From: Pseudomonas sp. B21-015
Lineage (GTDB): Bacteria > Pseudomonadota > Gammaproteobacteria > Pseudomonadales > Pseudomonadaceae
Length of the DNA stretch: 64,000 bases
NCBI RefSeq assembly: GCF_024749285.1
Contig: NZ_CP087196.1
Coordinates: 6,527,182-6,591,181 of the forward strand
Direction: 5' to 3'
Part shown: piece after piece, positions 19,852 to 28,635 of the stretch
How the letters are laid out: the number at the start of each line of letters is the position of its first letter
How positions within the stretch are numbered: position 1 is the first letter of the stretch
Made by a program: the position numbers and the translations under genes
The notes under the pieces: generated by a model
The model's input: the letters and a program-made list of their open reading frames with translations, nothing else
The model's database searches: none
Told to the model about the DNA's origin: nothing

Positions 19852-20965
19852 CGCCCGAATCCTCCAGGCCCCGCGTACCGGCATCGGCCATTACGTTGCC
19901 GAATTGGTGAGCGCCCTGGCCAGCGAGCCGGATGTCGAGTTGTCGCTGTTCCATGGCTGGGGCTGGAGTTCTTCACTACCTGATGCGGCCATGCCGGGTT
20001 ACTCAAGACTGACGCCGTTGCTACGGCAGATACCCGGTGCGTATCAGGCGCGACGCTGGCTGGCGCAGAAACGTTTCGATCAAGGCTGTTCCCGGGCAAT
20101 CGACCTTTATCACGAACCCAGCCTGTGGCCGCTGTCGTTCGACGGCCCGACAGTCATCACCCTGCATGACCTGACGCACCTGCACTATCCCGAGACGCAA
20201 CCACCGGCACGCCTGCGAGAAATCGAGCGGCGACTGGCCGATGGCGTGCAACAGGCGCGGCTGATTCTCACCGACTCGCAGTACATCGCCGACGAAGCCC
20301 AGGCCTGTTTCGCCCTGCCGGCCGAGCGTTTTGTGGTCGCACCGCTGGGCGTGGCGACACGTTTCCACCCGCGCGAACCCGAGGCCATCGACGCCGTGCT
20401 CAAGGCCCATGGGGTCGAGGCGCGGGAATACTTCCTCTGCGTCGGTACCCTGGAACCACGCAAGAACCTCACGCTGGCCCTGCGCGCCCATGCCCAACTA
20501 CCGGAAGCGTTGCGTCAGCACTTTCCGCTGCTGATCGTCGGCATGGCTGGCTGGCAGCGCGAGCAATTCAGCGATGAGCTGCACCAGGCATTGGCCAGCG
20601 GTCACGTGTGCTTGCTCGGTTATCTGCCCGACGAGCAGGTTGCACAGCTGTTGGCCGGCGCACGGGCGCTGATTTTTCCGTCGCTCTACGAAGGCTTCGG
20701 CCTACCCGTGTTGGAGGCCATGGCCAGCGGCACGCCGGTGATCCTGACCCGACGCTCGGCCATGCCCGAGGTCGCAGGCAACGCGGGTAACTACATTGAA
20801 CCTGACGATCCAGACGGCTTGCGTGATGCCATGCACCGGCTGATCGACGATCACACACATTGGCAAACGTGCACGGACGCCGGGTTGCAGCAGGCAAGGC
20901 TTTTTTCCTGGGAACGTTGCGCGAAGGTCACCGCCCGCGCCTACCGCCAGGCTATGGGAGGTTGA
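19835..20965 (+). CDS. wbpY: D-rhamnosyltransferase WbpY
   Basis: The 376-residue GT4 enzyme starts MRIALNARILQAPRTGIGHY, very close to what I recall of P. aeruginosa WbpY. It carries GTLEPRKNLTLALRAH and EGFGLPVLEAMASGTPV, the retaining GT-B donor site. The ATG at 19835 has GAGAGG upstream and lies 17 bases inside wbpX, indicating coupled translation. The open frame continues upstream, but only as an antiphase extension within wbpX. Confidence 0.9.
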   Translation: MRIALNARILQAPRTGIGHYVAELVSALASEPDVELSLFHGWGWSSSLPDAAMPGYSRLTPLLRQIPGAYQARRWLAQKRFDQGCSRAIDLYHEPSLWPLSFDGPTVITLHDLTHLHYPETQPPARLREIERRLADGVQQARLILTDSQYIADEAQACFALPAERFVVAPLGVATRFHPREPEAIDAVLKAHGVEAREYFLCVGTLEPRKNLTLALRAHAQLPEALRQHFPLLIVGMAGWQREQFSDELHQALASGHVCLLGYLPDEQVAQLLAGARALIFPSLYEGFGLPVLEAMASGTPVILTRRSAMPEVAGNAGNYIEPDDPDGLRDAMHRLIDDHTHWQTCTDAGLQQARLFSWERCAKVTARAYRQAMGG

Positions 20966-22096
20966 ATGCGAGTGCTTCATTTCTTCAAGACGTACCTGCC
21001 TGACTCGGTCGGCGGGATCGAACAAGTGATCTTCCAGTTGTGCGAAAGCGGCGCCCAGCATGGCATTGAAGGTCAGGTGCTGACCCTCAGTGCCGATCCA
21101 ACACCGCCCGTGGTGCAGCTTGGGCAACACGAAGTCCATCGGGCCAAACTCGACATTCAGTTCGCCTCCACGGGTTTTTCCTACAGTGTCTTCAAACAGT
21201 TTCGTGAAATGGCCGCCGAGGCGGACGTGGTCAATTACCACTTCCCCTGGCCGTTCATGGACCTGGTGCATTTCCTCAACGGCATGAACAAACCCAGCGT
21301 GGTGACCTACCACTCGGACATCATTCGCCAGAAACACTTGCTCAAACTTTACCGGCCCCTGATGAACCGCTTTCTCGCCAGCGCCGACCGGATCGTCGCC
21401 GCGTCCCCCAACTACCTGCACACCAGTGATGTGTTGCAGCAGTTTCAGGACAAGACCCGGGTCATCCCCTATGGCCTGAACAAGGCCGGTTATCCACAGG
21501 CCGACAACGAACGCATGGCCCATTGGCGGCAAACGCTTGGGGATAAGTTTTTCCTGTTTGTGGGCGTGATGCGTTATTACAAAGGCCTGCACATCCTGCT
21601 CGATGCCTTGAAAGGCGTGGATTACCCGGTAGTGATCCTCGGCGCCGGGCCGCTGGAAGCCGAACTGCACGCCCAGGCGGCGGCATTGGGTTTGTGCAAT
21701 ATCCACTTCCTCGGGCGTCTGGGGGACGAAGACAAAGTCGCGCTGCTGCAACTGAGTTACGCCATCGTGTTTCCATCGCACCTGCGCTCCGAGGCGTTCG
21801 GCATCTCGTTGCTCGAAGGCGCGATGTACGGCAAACCGATGATCTCCAGCGAAATCGGCACCGGCACCAGCTTCATCAACATTCACAACGAAACCGGGCT
21901 GGTGGTGCCGCCAAGTCATCCACAAGCATTCCGTGAAGCCATGCGCACCCTGTGGGACAACCCGACGCTTGCGGCGCAAATGGGCGTGAAGGCTGAAGCC
22001 CGTTATCGGCAATTGTTCACCGCCGACGAAATGGGCCGCAAATGGACGGAGTTGTATCAGGGCCTACTGGAAGAGAAATCCCTGTCCTACGCATAA
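20966..22096 (+). CDS. wbpZ: D-rhamnosyltransferase WbpZ
   Basis: The 376-residue GT4 enzyme has the N-terminal FKTYLPDSVGGIEQVI motif of WbpZ/MtfB-like transferases, then GVMRYYKGLHILLDAL and RSEAFGISLLEGAMYGKP. WbpZ is thought to add the first D-rhamnose to the primer. Its ATG directly follows the wbpY stop. It is the last gene of the operon and is followed by a REP hairpin. A perfect DnaA-box 9-mer lies inside it at 21490-21498, the only one I found far from the origin region. Confidence 0.9.
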   Translation: MRVLHFFKTYLPDSVGGIEQVIFQLCESGAQHGIEGQVLTLSADPTPPVVQLGQHEVHRAKLDIQFASTGFSYSVFKQFREMAAEADVVNYHFPWPFMDLVHFLNGMNKPSVVTYHSDIIRQKHLLKLYRPLMNRFLASADRIVAASPNYLHTSDVLQQFQDKTRVIPYGLNKAGYPQADNERMAHWRQTLGDKFFLFVGVMRYYKGLHILLDALKGVDYPVVILGAGPLEAELHAQAAALGLCNIHFLGRLGDEDKVALLQLSYAIVFPSHLRSEAFGISLLEGAMYGKPMISSEIGTGTSFINIHNETGLVVPPSHPQAFREAMRTLWDNPTLAAQMGVKAEARYRQLFTADEMGRKWTELYQGLLEEKSLSYA

Positions 22097-22105
22097 CTGA
22101 TTTTT

Positions 22106-22196
22106 TGTGGGAGCGGGCTTGCCCGCGATGGCTGAGTGTCAGCCAACATTAATGTTGAATGTTAATCCGCCATCGCGGGCAAGCCCGGCTCCCACA
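22106..22196. repeat. REP inverted pair downstream of wbpZ
   Basis: Arms at 22106-22132 and 22169-22196 carry the REP core gagcgggcttgcccgcgatgg in opposite orientations, with a one-base slippage. The element lies between wbpZ and the convergent DUF6124 gene and probably serves as the transcript end for both. Confidence 0.88.
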
Positions 22197-22200
22197 GGGA

Positions 22201-22578
22201 TCAGCTGTGTGGGGCAGGTTTTGGTACGCCCACGTTATCCAGCATCCGATTCACCGCCAGTTCCGCCAGCATGACGATCTGTTGAATCGCCATCGCCGTA
22301 TGCCGGTGCGGCCCTTCCAGATACCCCGCAAAATCACTCGCCATCACACTGGCCTGGGCCAACGACTCACAGGTGTGGGCCAGCAGGTCTTCGTCTTTGA
22401 TATCCGGCGCAACCATAAACATCGTGCTCGGCTTGCGGGCCACGGGGGATTTGAGGGCGGAGGGGTTGAGGTAGTGATCGAGCGCGCGTTCGGCGGCTTC
22501 GTTGAGTTTTTTTGAGTTGAGGGATTCGTAAGGGGAAGTGCTGTCCGCTTCGGGCGGATTTGGTGTCGGCTTGAACAT
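22201..22578 (-). CDS. DUF6124 family protein
   Basis: The 125-residue acidic, soluble protein matches the DUF6124 family as I know it from Pseudomonas: an N-terminal FKPTPNPPE segment, a KLNEAAERALDHYL helix, FMVAPDIKDEDLLAHTCESLAQAS and a final helix ending in DNVG. The function is unknown; these genes often occur in several copies per genome. AAGGATC lies just upstream of the ATG, and a long hairpin lies 24 bases upstream of it. Confidence 0.85.
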   Translation of the reverse strand: MFKPTPNPPEADSTSPYESLNSKKLNEAAERALDHYLNPSALKSPVARKPSTMFMVAPDIKDEDLLAHTCESLAQASVMASDFAGYLEGPHRHTAMAIQQIVMLAELAVNRMLDNVGVPKPAPHS

Positions 22579-22601
22579 GGCAAAGATCCTTAAAGAGATG
22601 G

Positions 22602-22642
22602 AGCTGCCATTTTTCGTTTTCCAGACGAAAGGGGTGGCAGCT
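22602..22642 (-). promoter_or_regulatory. Structured 5' leader hairpin of the DUF6124 gene
   Basis: An 8-bp outer stem (agctgcca at 22602-22609 with tggcagct at 22635-22642) encloses a 6-bp inner stem (tttcgt at 22612-22617 with acgaaa at 22625-22630) around a 7-base loop. The only interruption is a small internal loop. It ends 24 bases before the start codon, so it should lie in the 5' UTR near the ribosome-binding site. It could be a protein- or RNA-responsive control element. Confidence 0.55.
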
Positions 22643-22906
22643 GTACGCGGACTGGAAAAACCGGTAAAGGATCAAACCCGGCAGACCCGAAGGTCTCCCA
22701 CGCACAGCCGCCATAACTGCAGAGCTGAAAAAGCGCCGCATTATGTCATCTGCTGTGATCCTATACTTCGGGTTTTCCAGGCCCGATCGCTGAATTGCCA
22801 GCGACCCCCAAAGCCTATCCACTCCACTTCCCACCCGACAACCGTCAAAACTTGTCGGAAACATCCCCCCAAAATCATCGTCTGTAGGACTGCCTGCGAT
22901 CTTTTT
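22643..22906. other. Intergenic space upstream of DUF6124
   Basis: No credible gene is seen. The stretch should contain the DUF6124 promoter and the end of the FMN-oxidase transcript. The pyrimidine-rich part (22795-22870) shows no clear hairpin. Confidence 0.4.
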
Positions 22907-23863
22907 CTAAACCTGAGCTCGCAGACGAGCATTCGCCTGCGCCCAAGTACCGGTCAGCAAACTTTTGGGTGACACGCCGTCAAAGCGCCAGCGCAAGGCC
23001 AGCGCCGCGGGCCGCCGCACCACGCGCTCCACCTCGAAGGTCCACAGCCGCTCGGCCCCTTGAAAGGCTTCGACCTGCGAGCCTTCGAGAATGACTCGGG
23101 TGCGACCACTGAGGTGCAGCAGGTCGCCCGAATCGAAATCGATGAACAGCAAACCGGCTCGTGGATTGATCAGCAGGTTGCCCAAGGTATTGAAGAACAG
23201 GTTGCCGGCGAAGTCCGGGATGGTCAGGCGATTGCCCTCTACCTGGACGAAACCGGCCTGGCCACCCCGATGAGAAACGTCCACCGAGCGTTGGCCATCG
23301 ACGTCCACATAACTGGCGACAAAGAAAGTATCAGCGCCCGCGATCATGGCTTTGGCTGCGTCATCCAGCCCGTTTAGGTGCTGTGCGATACGCGTCGCCG
23401 GATCCGCCAAGGGCACCGAGCGAAACTCGCGCAATTGAATGTATTGCGGACAATTGCCGAAAGATTGCTCCACCTTCACCTCGAAACCGCTCGCCGTTAC
23501 AGCGCCGACTCGACCATTGAGACGGTTGCGACGTCGGGTATGCAGTTCGATACCGAGCAGCCCGATTGCCGCCCCGTCTTGCAGTTGCGCAGGATCGTCG
23601 TGGCCGGGCAGGCTGCCGAACTGCAACAGCGTAGGCTCGGGAGAATGGGCAAAACCCAGCGGCCCTTCAAGAATGCTGGCCCAAGGATTGCCATCAGCAT
23701 CCACCGCGCCGTACAGCATGAACGGCAGTTGCTGATAGAACGTGCGGTGTTGATCCGGCATCTCGCTGCGAATCACCCTACGACCTAATTCGTCCATTCG
23801 CTCGGCGACACCCACGCGAGCCTGCAACTGTTTCTCGCCTGCGTGCCAAGGTGTACGTTCCAT
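22907..23863 (-). CDS. Pyridoxamine 5'-phosphate oxidase-like FMN-binding protein
   Basis: The 318-residue protein has two split-barrel-like halves. The C-terminal half (about 165-280) contains TFFVASYVDVDGQRSVDVSHRGG, IPDFAGNLFFNTLGNLLINPRAGLLFIDF and LHLSGRTRVI, typical of the PNPOx-like flavin-binding fold. Proteins of this type are FMN or F420 reductases or oxidases acting on small molecules; the substrate is not predictable. The ATG at 23863 has GGGAG upstream. The gene follows a GST and a LysR gene on the same strand, and such trios are common in pseudomonads. Confidence 0.82.
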   Translation of the reverse strand: MERTPWHAGEKQLQARVGVAERMDELGRRVIRSEMPDQHRTFYQQLPFMLYGAVDADGNPWASILEGPLGFAHSPEPTLLQFGSLPGHDDPAQLQDGAAIGLLGIELHTRRRNRLNGRVGAVTASGFEVKVEQSFGNCPQYIQLREFRSVPLADPATRIAQHLNGLDDAAKAMIAGADTFFVASYVDVDGQRSVDVSHRGGQAGFVQVEGNRLTIPDFAGNLFFNTLGNLLINPRAGLLFIDFDSGDLLHLSGRTRVILEGSQVEAFQGAERLWTFEVERVVRRPAALALRWRFDGVSPKSLLTGTWAQANARLRAQV

Positions 23864-23897
23864 AACGGCTTCTCCCCTGCGCTCCTCGCGCAATAAG

Positions 23898-23922
23898 CAC
23901 GGCCCGACCGAGTCGGGCCGTG
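23898..23922 (-). terminator. Hairpin downstream of the GST gene
   Basis: A perfect 11-bp stem, cacggcccgac / gtcgggccgtg with a 3-base loop, begins 5 bases past the GST stop. The T-tract on the minus strand is poor (cttattg), so it may only attenuate reading into the FMN-oxidase gene. Confidence 0.6.
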
Positions 23923-23926
23923 GGCA

Positions 23927-24553
23927 TCAGGCAGTTTTTTGCAAACCGGCGACGGTGCGCGGCATGCCGACAAACCCTGGCAAGGCTTCAATCCGCGCCA
24001 GCCAGGCGCGGATGTTGGCGTAGTCGTCCAGCGACACATTGCCTTCCGGTGCATGGGCGATGTAGCTGTACGCGGCGATGTCGGCGATGGTCGGCTCGCT
24101 ACCGACCAGATAGGGTGTTGCGCCCAGTTCCTGATCGATCACTTTGAGCCAGGTGTGGGCATAAGCGATCACCTCTTCAGCATTGAAAGGCGCACCAAAC
24201 ACCGTGATCAGCCTTGCCCTGCCCGGGCCAAAGGCAATCGGCCCGGCAGCGACCGACAACCAGCGCTGAACCTTGGCCGCCCCGACCGGGTCGGTTGGCA
24301 GCCAGTGGCCGTTGCCGTATTTCAGCGCAAGGTAAACCAGGATCGCGTTGGAATCGGCCAGCACCATGCCTTGATCATCAATCACCGGCACCTGACCAAA
24401 CGAGTTGAGCGCCAGAAAATCCGCTTGTTTGTGGGCGCCCTTGGCCAAATCGACGAAAATCAGTTCGGTTGGCAGTTGCAGCAGCGACAGCATCAGCTCC
24501 ACACGGTGAGCATGGCCAGAACGGGGAAAGTTGTAGAGCTTGATGGCTTGCAT
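23927..24553 (-). CDS. Glutathione S-transferase
   Basis: The 208-residue protein has a thioredoxin-fold N-terminal domain ([18 protein letters not shown], with the conserved cis-Pro region FGQVPVIDD and the Ser of [11 protein letters not shown]) and an all-helical C-terminal domain with the N-capping box in [13 protein letters not shown]. It probably conjugates glutathione to electrophiles. GGAG precedes the ATG. The LysR gene upstream on the same strand is its likely regulator. Confidence 0.92.
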   Translation of the reverse strand: MQAIKLYNFPRSGHAHRVELMLSLLQLPTELIFVDLAKGAHKQADFLALNSFGQVPVIDDQGMVLADSNAILVYLALKYGNGHWLPTDPVGAAKVQRWLSVAAGPIAFGPGRARLITVFGAPFNAEEVIAYAHTWLKVIDQELGATPYLVGSEPTIADIAAYSYIAHAPEGNVSLDDYANIRAWLARIEALPGFVGMPRTVAGLQKTA

Positions 24554-24683
24554 GGTCGACTCCGCTGGGTAGTGGCGCCGTTCAGGAAGATAAGCGCCAA
24601 TAGAGGGCTATCTTCCATCCGCCACCAAAACAACAGAATAACCAGAAAACGCAATCCATTATTTCAGCCAGAGCAATAAACCT

Positions 24684-25586
24684 TCAGCCGTGCAACGCCG
24701 GGTGTTCGCGTAGAGCCTTCACTGCAAAATCCACGAAACTACGAATCCGCGCCGGGGCCTTGCGCCCCCCCTGATAGACCAAATGAATAGGCAATGGCGG
24801 CAGTTCGAAGTCGGCCAGAACGATTTCCAGCTCACCGGCGGCGACCTTGCTCGCCACTTGATACGACAGCACTCGGGTCAGTCCCAGCCCCATGGCGGCG
24901 GCCGTGATAGCCGCCTGATTGGCAGTGACCACAAAACGCGGTTCCAGACGAACGCTGATCGGCTCTCCTCCGTCAAGGAACGGCCAGCTTCTGTGCTGCC
25001 CAATGGACGAGGTAGCGATGATCGGGGCTGCGCTCAAATCTGCAGGATGCCGGGGCCGACCATGGTCAGTCAGGAATCCAGGGGAAGCGCAGATCACCCG
25101 CCGCACTTCGCCCACGCGAATTGCATGTTGATTGCTGTCAGGCAACTCACCGATGCGCACAGCCACATCGACGCCCTCCTCGACCATGCTTACCACCCGG
25201 TCGACCAGTAGTGCGTTGATGCTGACTTCAGGGAATTGAGTCAGGTAACCGACCATAACCGGCGTAACGAACAAATCACCGAACAATACCGGCGCCGTGA
25301 TCGTCAGTTGCCCACGAGGGTGGGCGTGGCTCCCGGCTGCTGAATCCTCGGCTTCCTGCACCTCGGTGAGAATTCTCCGACAGTCCTCCAGATAACGCTG
25401 ACCCGCCTCGCTCAAATGCACGCTGCGGGTGGTACGTGTCAGCAATTGGGTGCCGATGCGTTTCTCCAACGCCGCCACGGCGCGGGTGACACTGGCCGCC
25501 GACATCCCCAAACGCCGCGCCGCCGCCGAGAAGCCTTGTTCTTGAGCAACGGCGGCGAAGACTTGCATTTCCTGGAAGCGGTCCAT
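24684..25586 (-). CDS. LysR family transcriptional regulator
   Basis: The 300-residue protein opens with the LysR winged HTH (MDRFQEMQVFAAVAQEQGFS through SVTRAVAALEKRIGTQLLTRTTR, residues 1-60) followed by a periplasmic-binding-like effector domain. The layout resembles the CrgA/PecT-like LysR subgroup. AAGGAC precedes the ATG. It lies 130 bases upstream of the GST gene on the same strand rather than divergent from it, so autoregulated co-transcription is possible. Confidence 0.92.
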   Translation of the reverse strand: MDRFQEMQVFAAVAQEQGFSAAARRLGMSAASVTRAVAALEKRIGTQLLTRTTRSVHLSEAGQRYLEDCRRILTEVQEAEDSAAGSHAHPRGQLTITAPVLFGDLFVTPVMVGYLTQFPEVSINALLVDRVVSMVEEGVDVAVRIGELPDSNQHAIRVGEVRRVICASPGFLTDHGRPRHPADLSAAPIIATSSIGQHRSWPFLDGGEPISVRLEPRFVVTANQAAITAAAMGLGLTRVLSYQVASKVAAGELEIVLADFELPPLPIHLVYQGGRKAPARIRSFVDFAVKALREHPALHG

Positions 25587-25608
25587 GGGGCATGTCCTTC
25601 ATTCAGAT

Positions 25609-25641
25609 AAAAAAAATCGCAACCGTAGGCTGCGATTTTTA
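25609..25641. terminator. Bidirectional terminator-like hairpin
   Basis: The stem aaaaaatcgca / tgcgattttt with a 9-base loop sits immediately upstream of the LysR gene. It ends in T-runs on both strands, so it could stop transcription from either side, marking the boundary between the LysR group and the accessory block. Confidence 0.6.
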
Positions 25642-25798
25642 GTGTTTGGTGCCAAACAATATATTTTGACACCAACAACTCAATAAATACGGGGGTTAAG
25701 CAGCTTACAGGGCCATACGCCAGAATAAATATTTTTGACACTTAGAAGGTGAGCGCCCCAGATCCAGCATCGATGTTTGACAAAATATTATGACAACA

Positions 25799-25823
25799 CA
25801 AGCTCAAACTAAGTTTGAGCTTG
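25799..25823. promoter_or_regulatory. Perfect 25-bp palindrome at the edge of the accessory block
   Basis: Arms caagctcaaact (25799-25810) and agtttgagcttg (25812-25823) are exactly complementary around a single central A. There is no T-run on either side, so a dimeric-protein operator is as likely as a terminator. The rest of the 25642-25918 gap is AT-rich and has no credible gene. Confidence 0.5.
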
Positions 25824-25918
25824 GTTCAGCTCACTCTATGATTTGATCGACACCGAATTCACGACTATTGAAGCCTAACCTGAGGCGCTGCAAGACGTCG
25901 TCCTCGACGCTAAATTGT

Positions 25919-27187
25919 CTAGGAATACTGACCAACTGGCTGGGCTGAAACGGAGCGACCACTGTACTTCTGGATGGCATTCAGCAACGGCGAGGTGATC
26001 AGCGTTGAAACCAGGGCCATGATGACCAAGATGGAAAACAGCTGGGGCGGCATCAAGCCAAGGCTGTGGGCGATATTCAGCACCACTAACTCCATAAGGG
26101 CACGCGTATTCAACAACGTGCCGATTCTCAAGGAGTCAGTCATTGAGAATCCCGCCAGCCTGGCGGCCAGGGTGCAACTCAGCCCTTTGCTTAGGCAGGC
26201 GCATAAGACCCACGCAAGGCACAAAAGAATGTCCTGAGCAGTCACCATGGATCCAAGTTCAACTTTCATACCTGTATAGAAGAAGAAAACCGGTACCAAA
26301 ACGATGTTAACGAAAGGGCGCATCCGCAGGTTCCATTGCTCAAGCAAGGCTTTGCATTGATACAACGCGGTGCCCACCAGAAAGCCACCAACAATGGCGA
26401 ACACACCCAACCACGCGGTGATGACCGCGGTCACGAACACCCCGCCGATGATCGCGCCAAAATGCGCATCGCTCAGTACGGCAGCATGCTGAGTATCAGC
26501 TTGCAAGCGTTTGACCAGCCAAGGACGCACACAGCGGAAGAACACCACCAAGAACAGCGCAATAGCCGCCAGTTTCAGCAGCGTTTGCGCCGCGCCTTGA
26601 CCGCTGGTGAACACCACCACTGCGCCCAGGGCAATCCAGCCGATCAGGTCGTTGATCCCGGCGGCGGCAATCGCGGTCACCCCGGTCTCGCTGTTTTCCA
26701 TGTTCCGTTCCAGGAGGATTCGGCCAAGGATGGGCAGCGCGGTGATGGAGAACGAGATACCGCAGACCAGCATCAGCCCGAGCAGATCAGGAACCGGGTA
26801 GTAGCGGGCATAAATGAAGGCGCAGAACATCCCGGTCAGGTAAGGGATTGGAATGCCCAGCAAGGTAATCCAGCCCAGGGCACGCTTGAGACGACGCTCG
26901 CGCAGCAGTCCGAAATCGAACTCCATGCCGATCTGGAACATCATCAGCACGATGCCCAACTGGGACATGACCGTCAGCACCTGTCCGGCGTTAGTATGCA
27001 GATACGCACCGCCCTGCGGCCACAGGCCACCTAGGAGCGCACCGAGAACAATGCCACCAGTGATTTCACCCACCGCGATGGGTTGCCCAAAACGCTGAGC
27101 GATTTTACCGGCAACCTGGCTGCAAAGGATGATGACGACCAAAGCCGCCAACACAATGACTAATAGATTTTCGTGGGGATTGTTCAT
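25919..27187 (-). CDS. Cation/proton antiporter (CPA2 family)
   Basis: The 422-residue membrane protein has about twelve hydrophobic segments and the CPA2/Kef-like hallmark stretches GQPIAVGEITGGIVLGALLGG (about 34-54), MMFQIGMEFDFGLLRERR and the two-Asp-like NDLIGW region. It should exchange Na+ or K+ for protons at the inner membrane and lacks the cytosolic TrkA-N domain of Kef proteins. It is the last gene of the minus-strand series; its ATG overlaps the decarboxylase TAA by one base. In this setting it may relieve ionic or pH stress, or help efflux of the product. Confidence 0.88.
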   Translation of the reverse strand: MNNPHENLLVIVLAALVVIILCSQVAGKIAQRFGQPIAVGEITGGIVLGALLGGLWPQGGAYLHTNAGQVLTVMSQLGIVLMMFQIGMEFDFGLLRERRLKRALGWITLLGIPIPYLTGMFCAFIYARYYPVPDLLGLMLVCGISFSITALPILGRILLERNMENSETGVTAIAAAGINDLIGWIALGAVVVFTSGQGAAQTLLKLAAIALFLVVFFRCVRPWLVKRLQADTQHAAVLSDAHFGAIIGGVFVTAVITAWLGVFAIVGGFLVGTALYQCKALLEQWNLRMRPFVNIVLVPVFFFYTGMKVELGSMVTAQDILLCLAWVLCACLSKGLSCTLAARLAGFSMTDSLRIGTLLNTRALMELVVLNIAHSLGLMPPQLFSILVIMALVSTLITSPLLNAIQKYSGRSVSAQPVGQYS

Positions 27188-28635
27188 TACAAAATCCTAG
27201 GGAGTGGCGAGAAGCTAAGTTCGTGCAACAGCCCGTCAAGGGCCTGCTTGAACCGTTCCACGTCCAGCGTGGAGGTTTGATAGTTACTGATGGCAACGCG
27301 GATATAACGCTCGCCTTTCCATTCCAGCACGCTGGGGTAAGCTAGGTTTCGCTGCTGACAGAGCGCGACCAGACGAGTCACACACTCGGCACTGGCGGTC
27401 ACAGGCCGAAAGGCAACCACCGGCATGATCTGCTGATCGGGTATCAAGCGATAAGCCGGATCGGCGCTCAGCAGCGCCCGCAAGTGCGCCGTCGCCCCGG
27501 TCATATTCCTCAGCAGTTGCCGATAGCCTTCCAGCCCCAGATGCTGCAGCAGGCACCACACGCCCAGCGAACGAAATTGGCGAGTGCCATAGAGGTTCAT
27601 CTTGAAGGTGTCGAGTTCACCGCGCTCTTCCCAGTAAGGTCCGCCAGCCCAGAAACTGCTGCCAAGCACCTCGCCGTTGCGCACCAGCAGGCAACCGACA
27701 CCGAAGGAGGCGAACATCCACTTGCAGGGGTCGAAGGTGATGGAGTCCGCGTCGCTCAACCCCTGCATGTGACGCCGGGCCTCGGGCAACGCCGCCAGCG
27801 CCAGCCCGGCAGCACCGTCAATGTGGAACCAGGCGTTGTAACGGCGAGCTAGCTCGCCGATGCGCCGCAACGGATCAATCGCCCCGGTTGCGGTGGTGCC
27901 CAGTACGCCGATCAGGCACATCGGCGTGTAGCCGAGCGCAACGTCGTGCGCCAGTCGCTGCTCCAGTTGCTCCGGGAGCAAGGCGCCCTGCTCATCGGTG
28001 TCGATCTCCACCAGCGCATCCGCGGCAAAACCTAGCACGTCCAGGGCCTTGGCGATGGAAAAGTGCCCCTCTCGGGACATGTAAATCCGTGGCCCCAAGC
28101 CGCCGGCCCGAAGCATTTCCGGATGCTGGCGGTGCAGCTGCTCGCGGGCCAGCTTGAGCCCGATCAGGTTGGCCAGCGTACCGCCCCCGGTGAATACCCC
28201 GCCGGGCAAACGCCCGACAACCGGGTCGAGACCAAACAGCGAACGCAGGGCGTGCAGCACCTCGACCTCGACCATGGTCGCCGATGGCCCCGCACGCCAG
28301 GCACCGGGGGTCTGATTCAGCGCACTGCCGAGGAAGTCCCCCAGCACCGCAGCAGGGTGAGGCCGCGGCGAAATATAGCCGAAGTACAACGGGTGGCTGA
28401 CGTTGCACAGGCCCTGCTGCATCAACTCCACGGCCTGGGCCAGGGTATCGTCCAACGACTGACCGTGTTCGGGCATCGAGGCTGGGTCCTGGGTTCGGGC
28501 GGCGATCGAATCGCTCGCGTACCACAGGGGGAATTGCTCGGGCGTGCCCTGGACGCTGGCAAACAACTCCAACACCCGCTGGCCCGCGGCGAGGATCTGC
28601 GGGTTGGCGCCCCACTCGCGCGGCTCAGCAATCAT
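27187..28635 (-). CDS. PLP-dependent decarboxylase, group II (aromatic amino acid / glutamate type)
   Basis: The 482-residue enzyme belongs to the pyridoxal-dependent decarboxylase family. Visible are HPLYFGYISPRPHPAAVLGD near residue 81, the GGTLANLIGL PLP-phosphate loop, His191 in SREGHFSIAKA, the Asp motif HIDGAAG (271-277) and the Schiff-base lysine in DPCKWMF (Lys305; the usual form is NPHKW). It probably converts an amino acid to an amine that enters the pathway. A strong AGGAGGTGACTC precedes the ATG, which overlaps the ATP-grasp stop by 11 bases. Substrate not predictable; aromatic amino acids are the family's most common case. Confidence 0.9.
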   Translation of the reverse strand: MIAEPREWGANPQILAAGQRVLELFASVQGTPEQFPLWYASDSIAARTQDPASMPEHGQSLDDTLAQAVELMQQGLCNVSHPLYFGYISPRPHPAAVLGDFLGSALNQTPGAWRAGPSATMVEVEVLHALRSLFGLDPVVGRLPGGVFTGGGTLANLIGLKLAREQLHRQHPEMLRAGGLGPRIYMSREGHFSIAKALDVLGFAADALVEIDTDEQGALLPEQLEQRLAHDVALGYTPMCLIGVLGTTATGAIDPLRRIGELARRYNAWFHIDGAAGLALAALPEARRHMQGLSDADSITFDPCKWMFASFGVGCLLVRNGEVLGSSFWAGGPYWEERGELDTFKMNLYGTRQFRSLGVWCLLQHLGLEGYRQLLRNMTGATAHLRALLSADPAYRLIPDQQIMPVVAFRPVTASAECVTRLVALCQQRNLAYPSVLEWKGERYIRVAISNYQTSTLDVERFKQALDGLLHELSFSPLPRIL

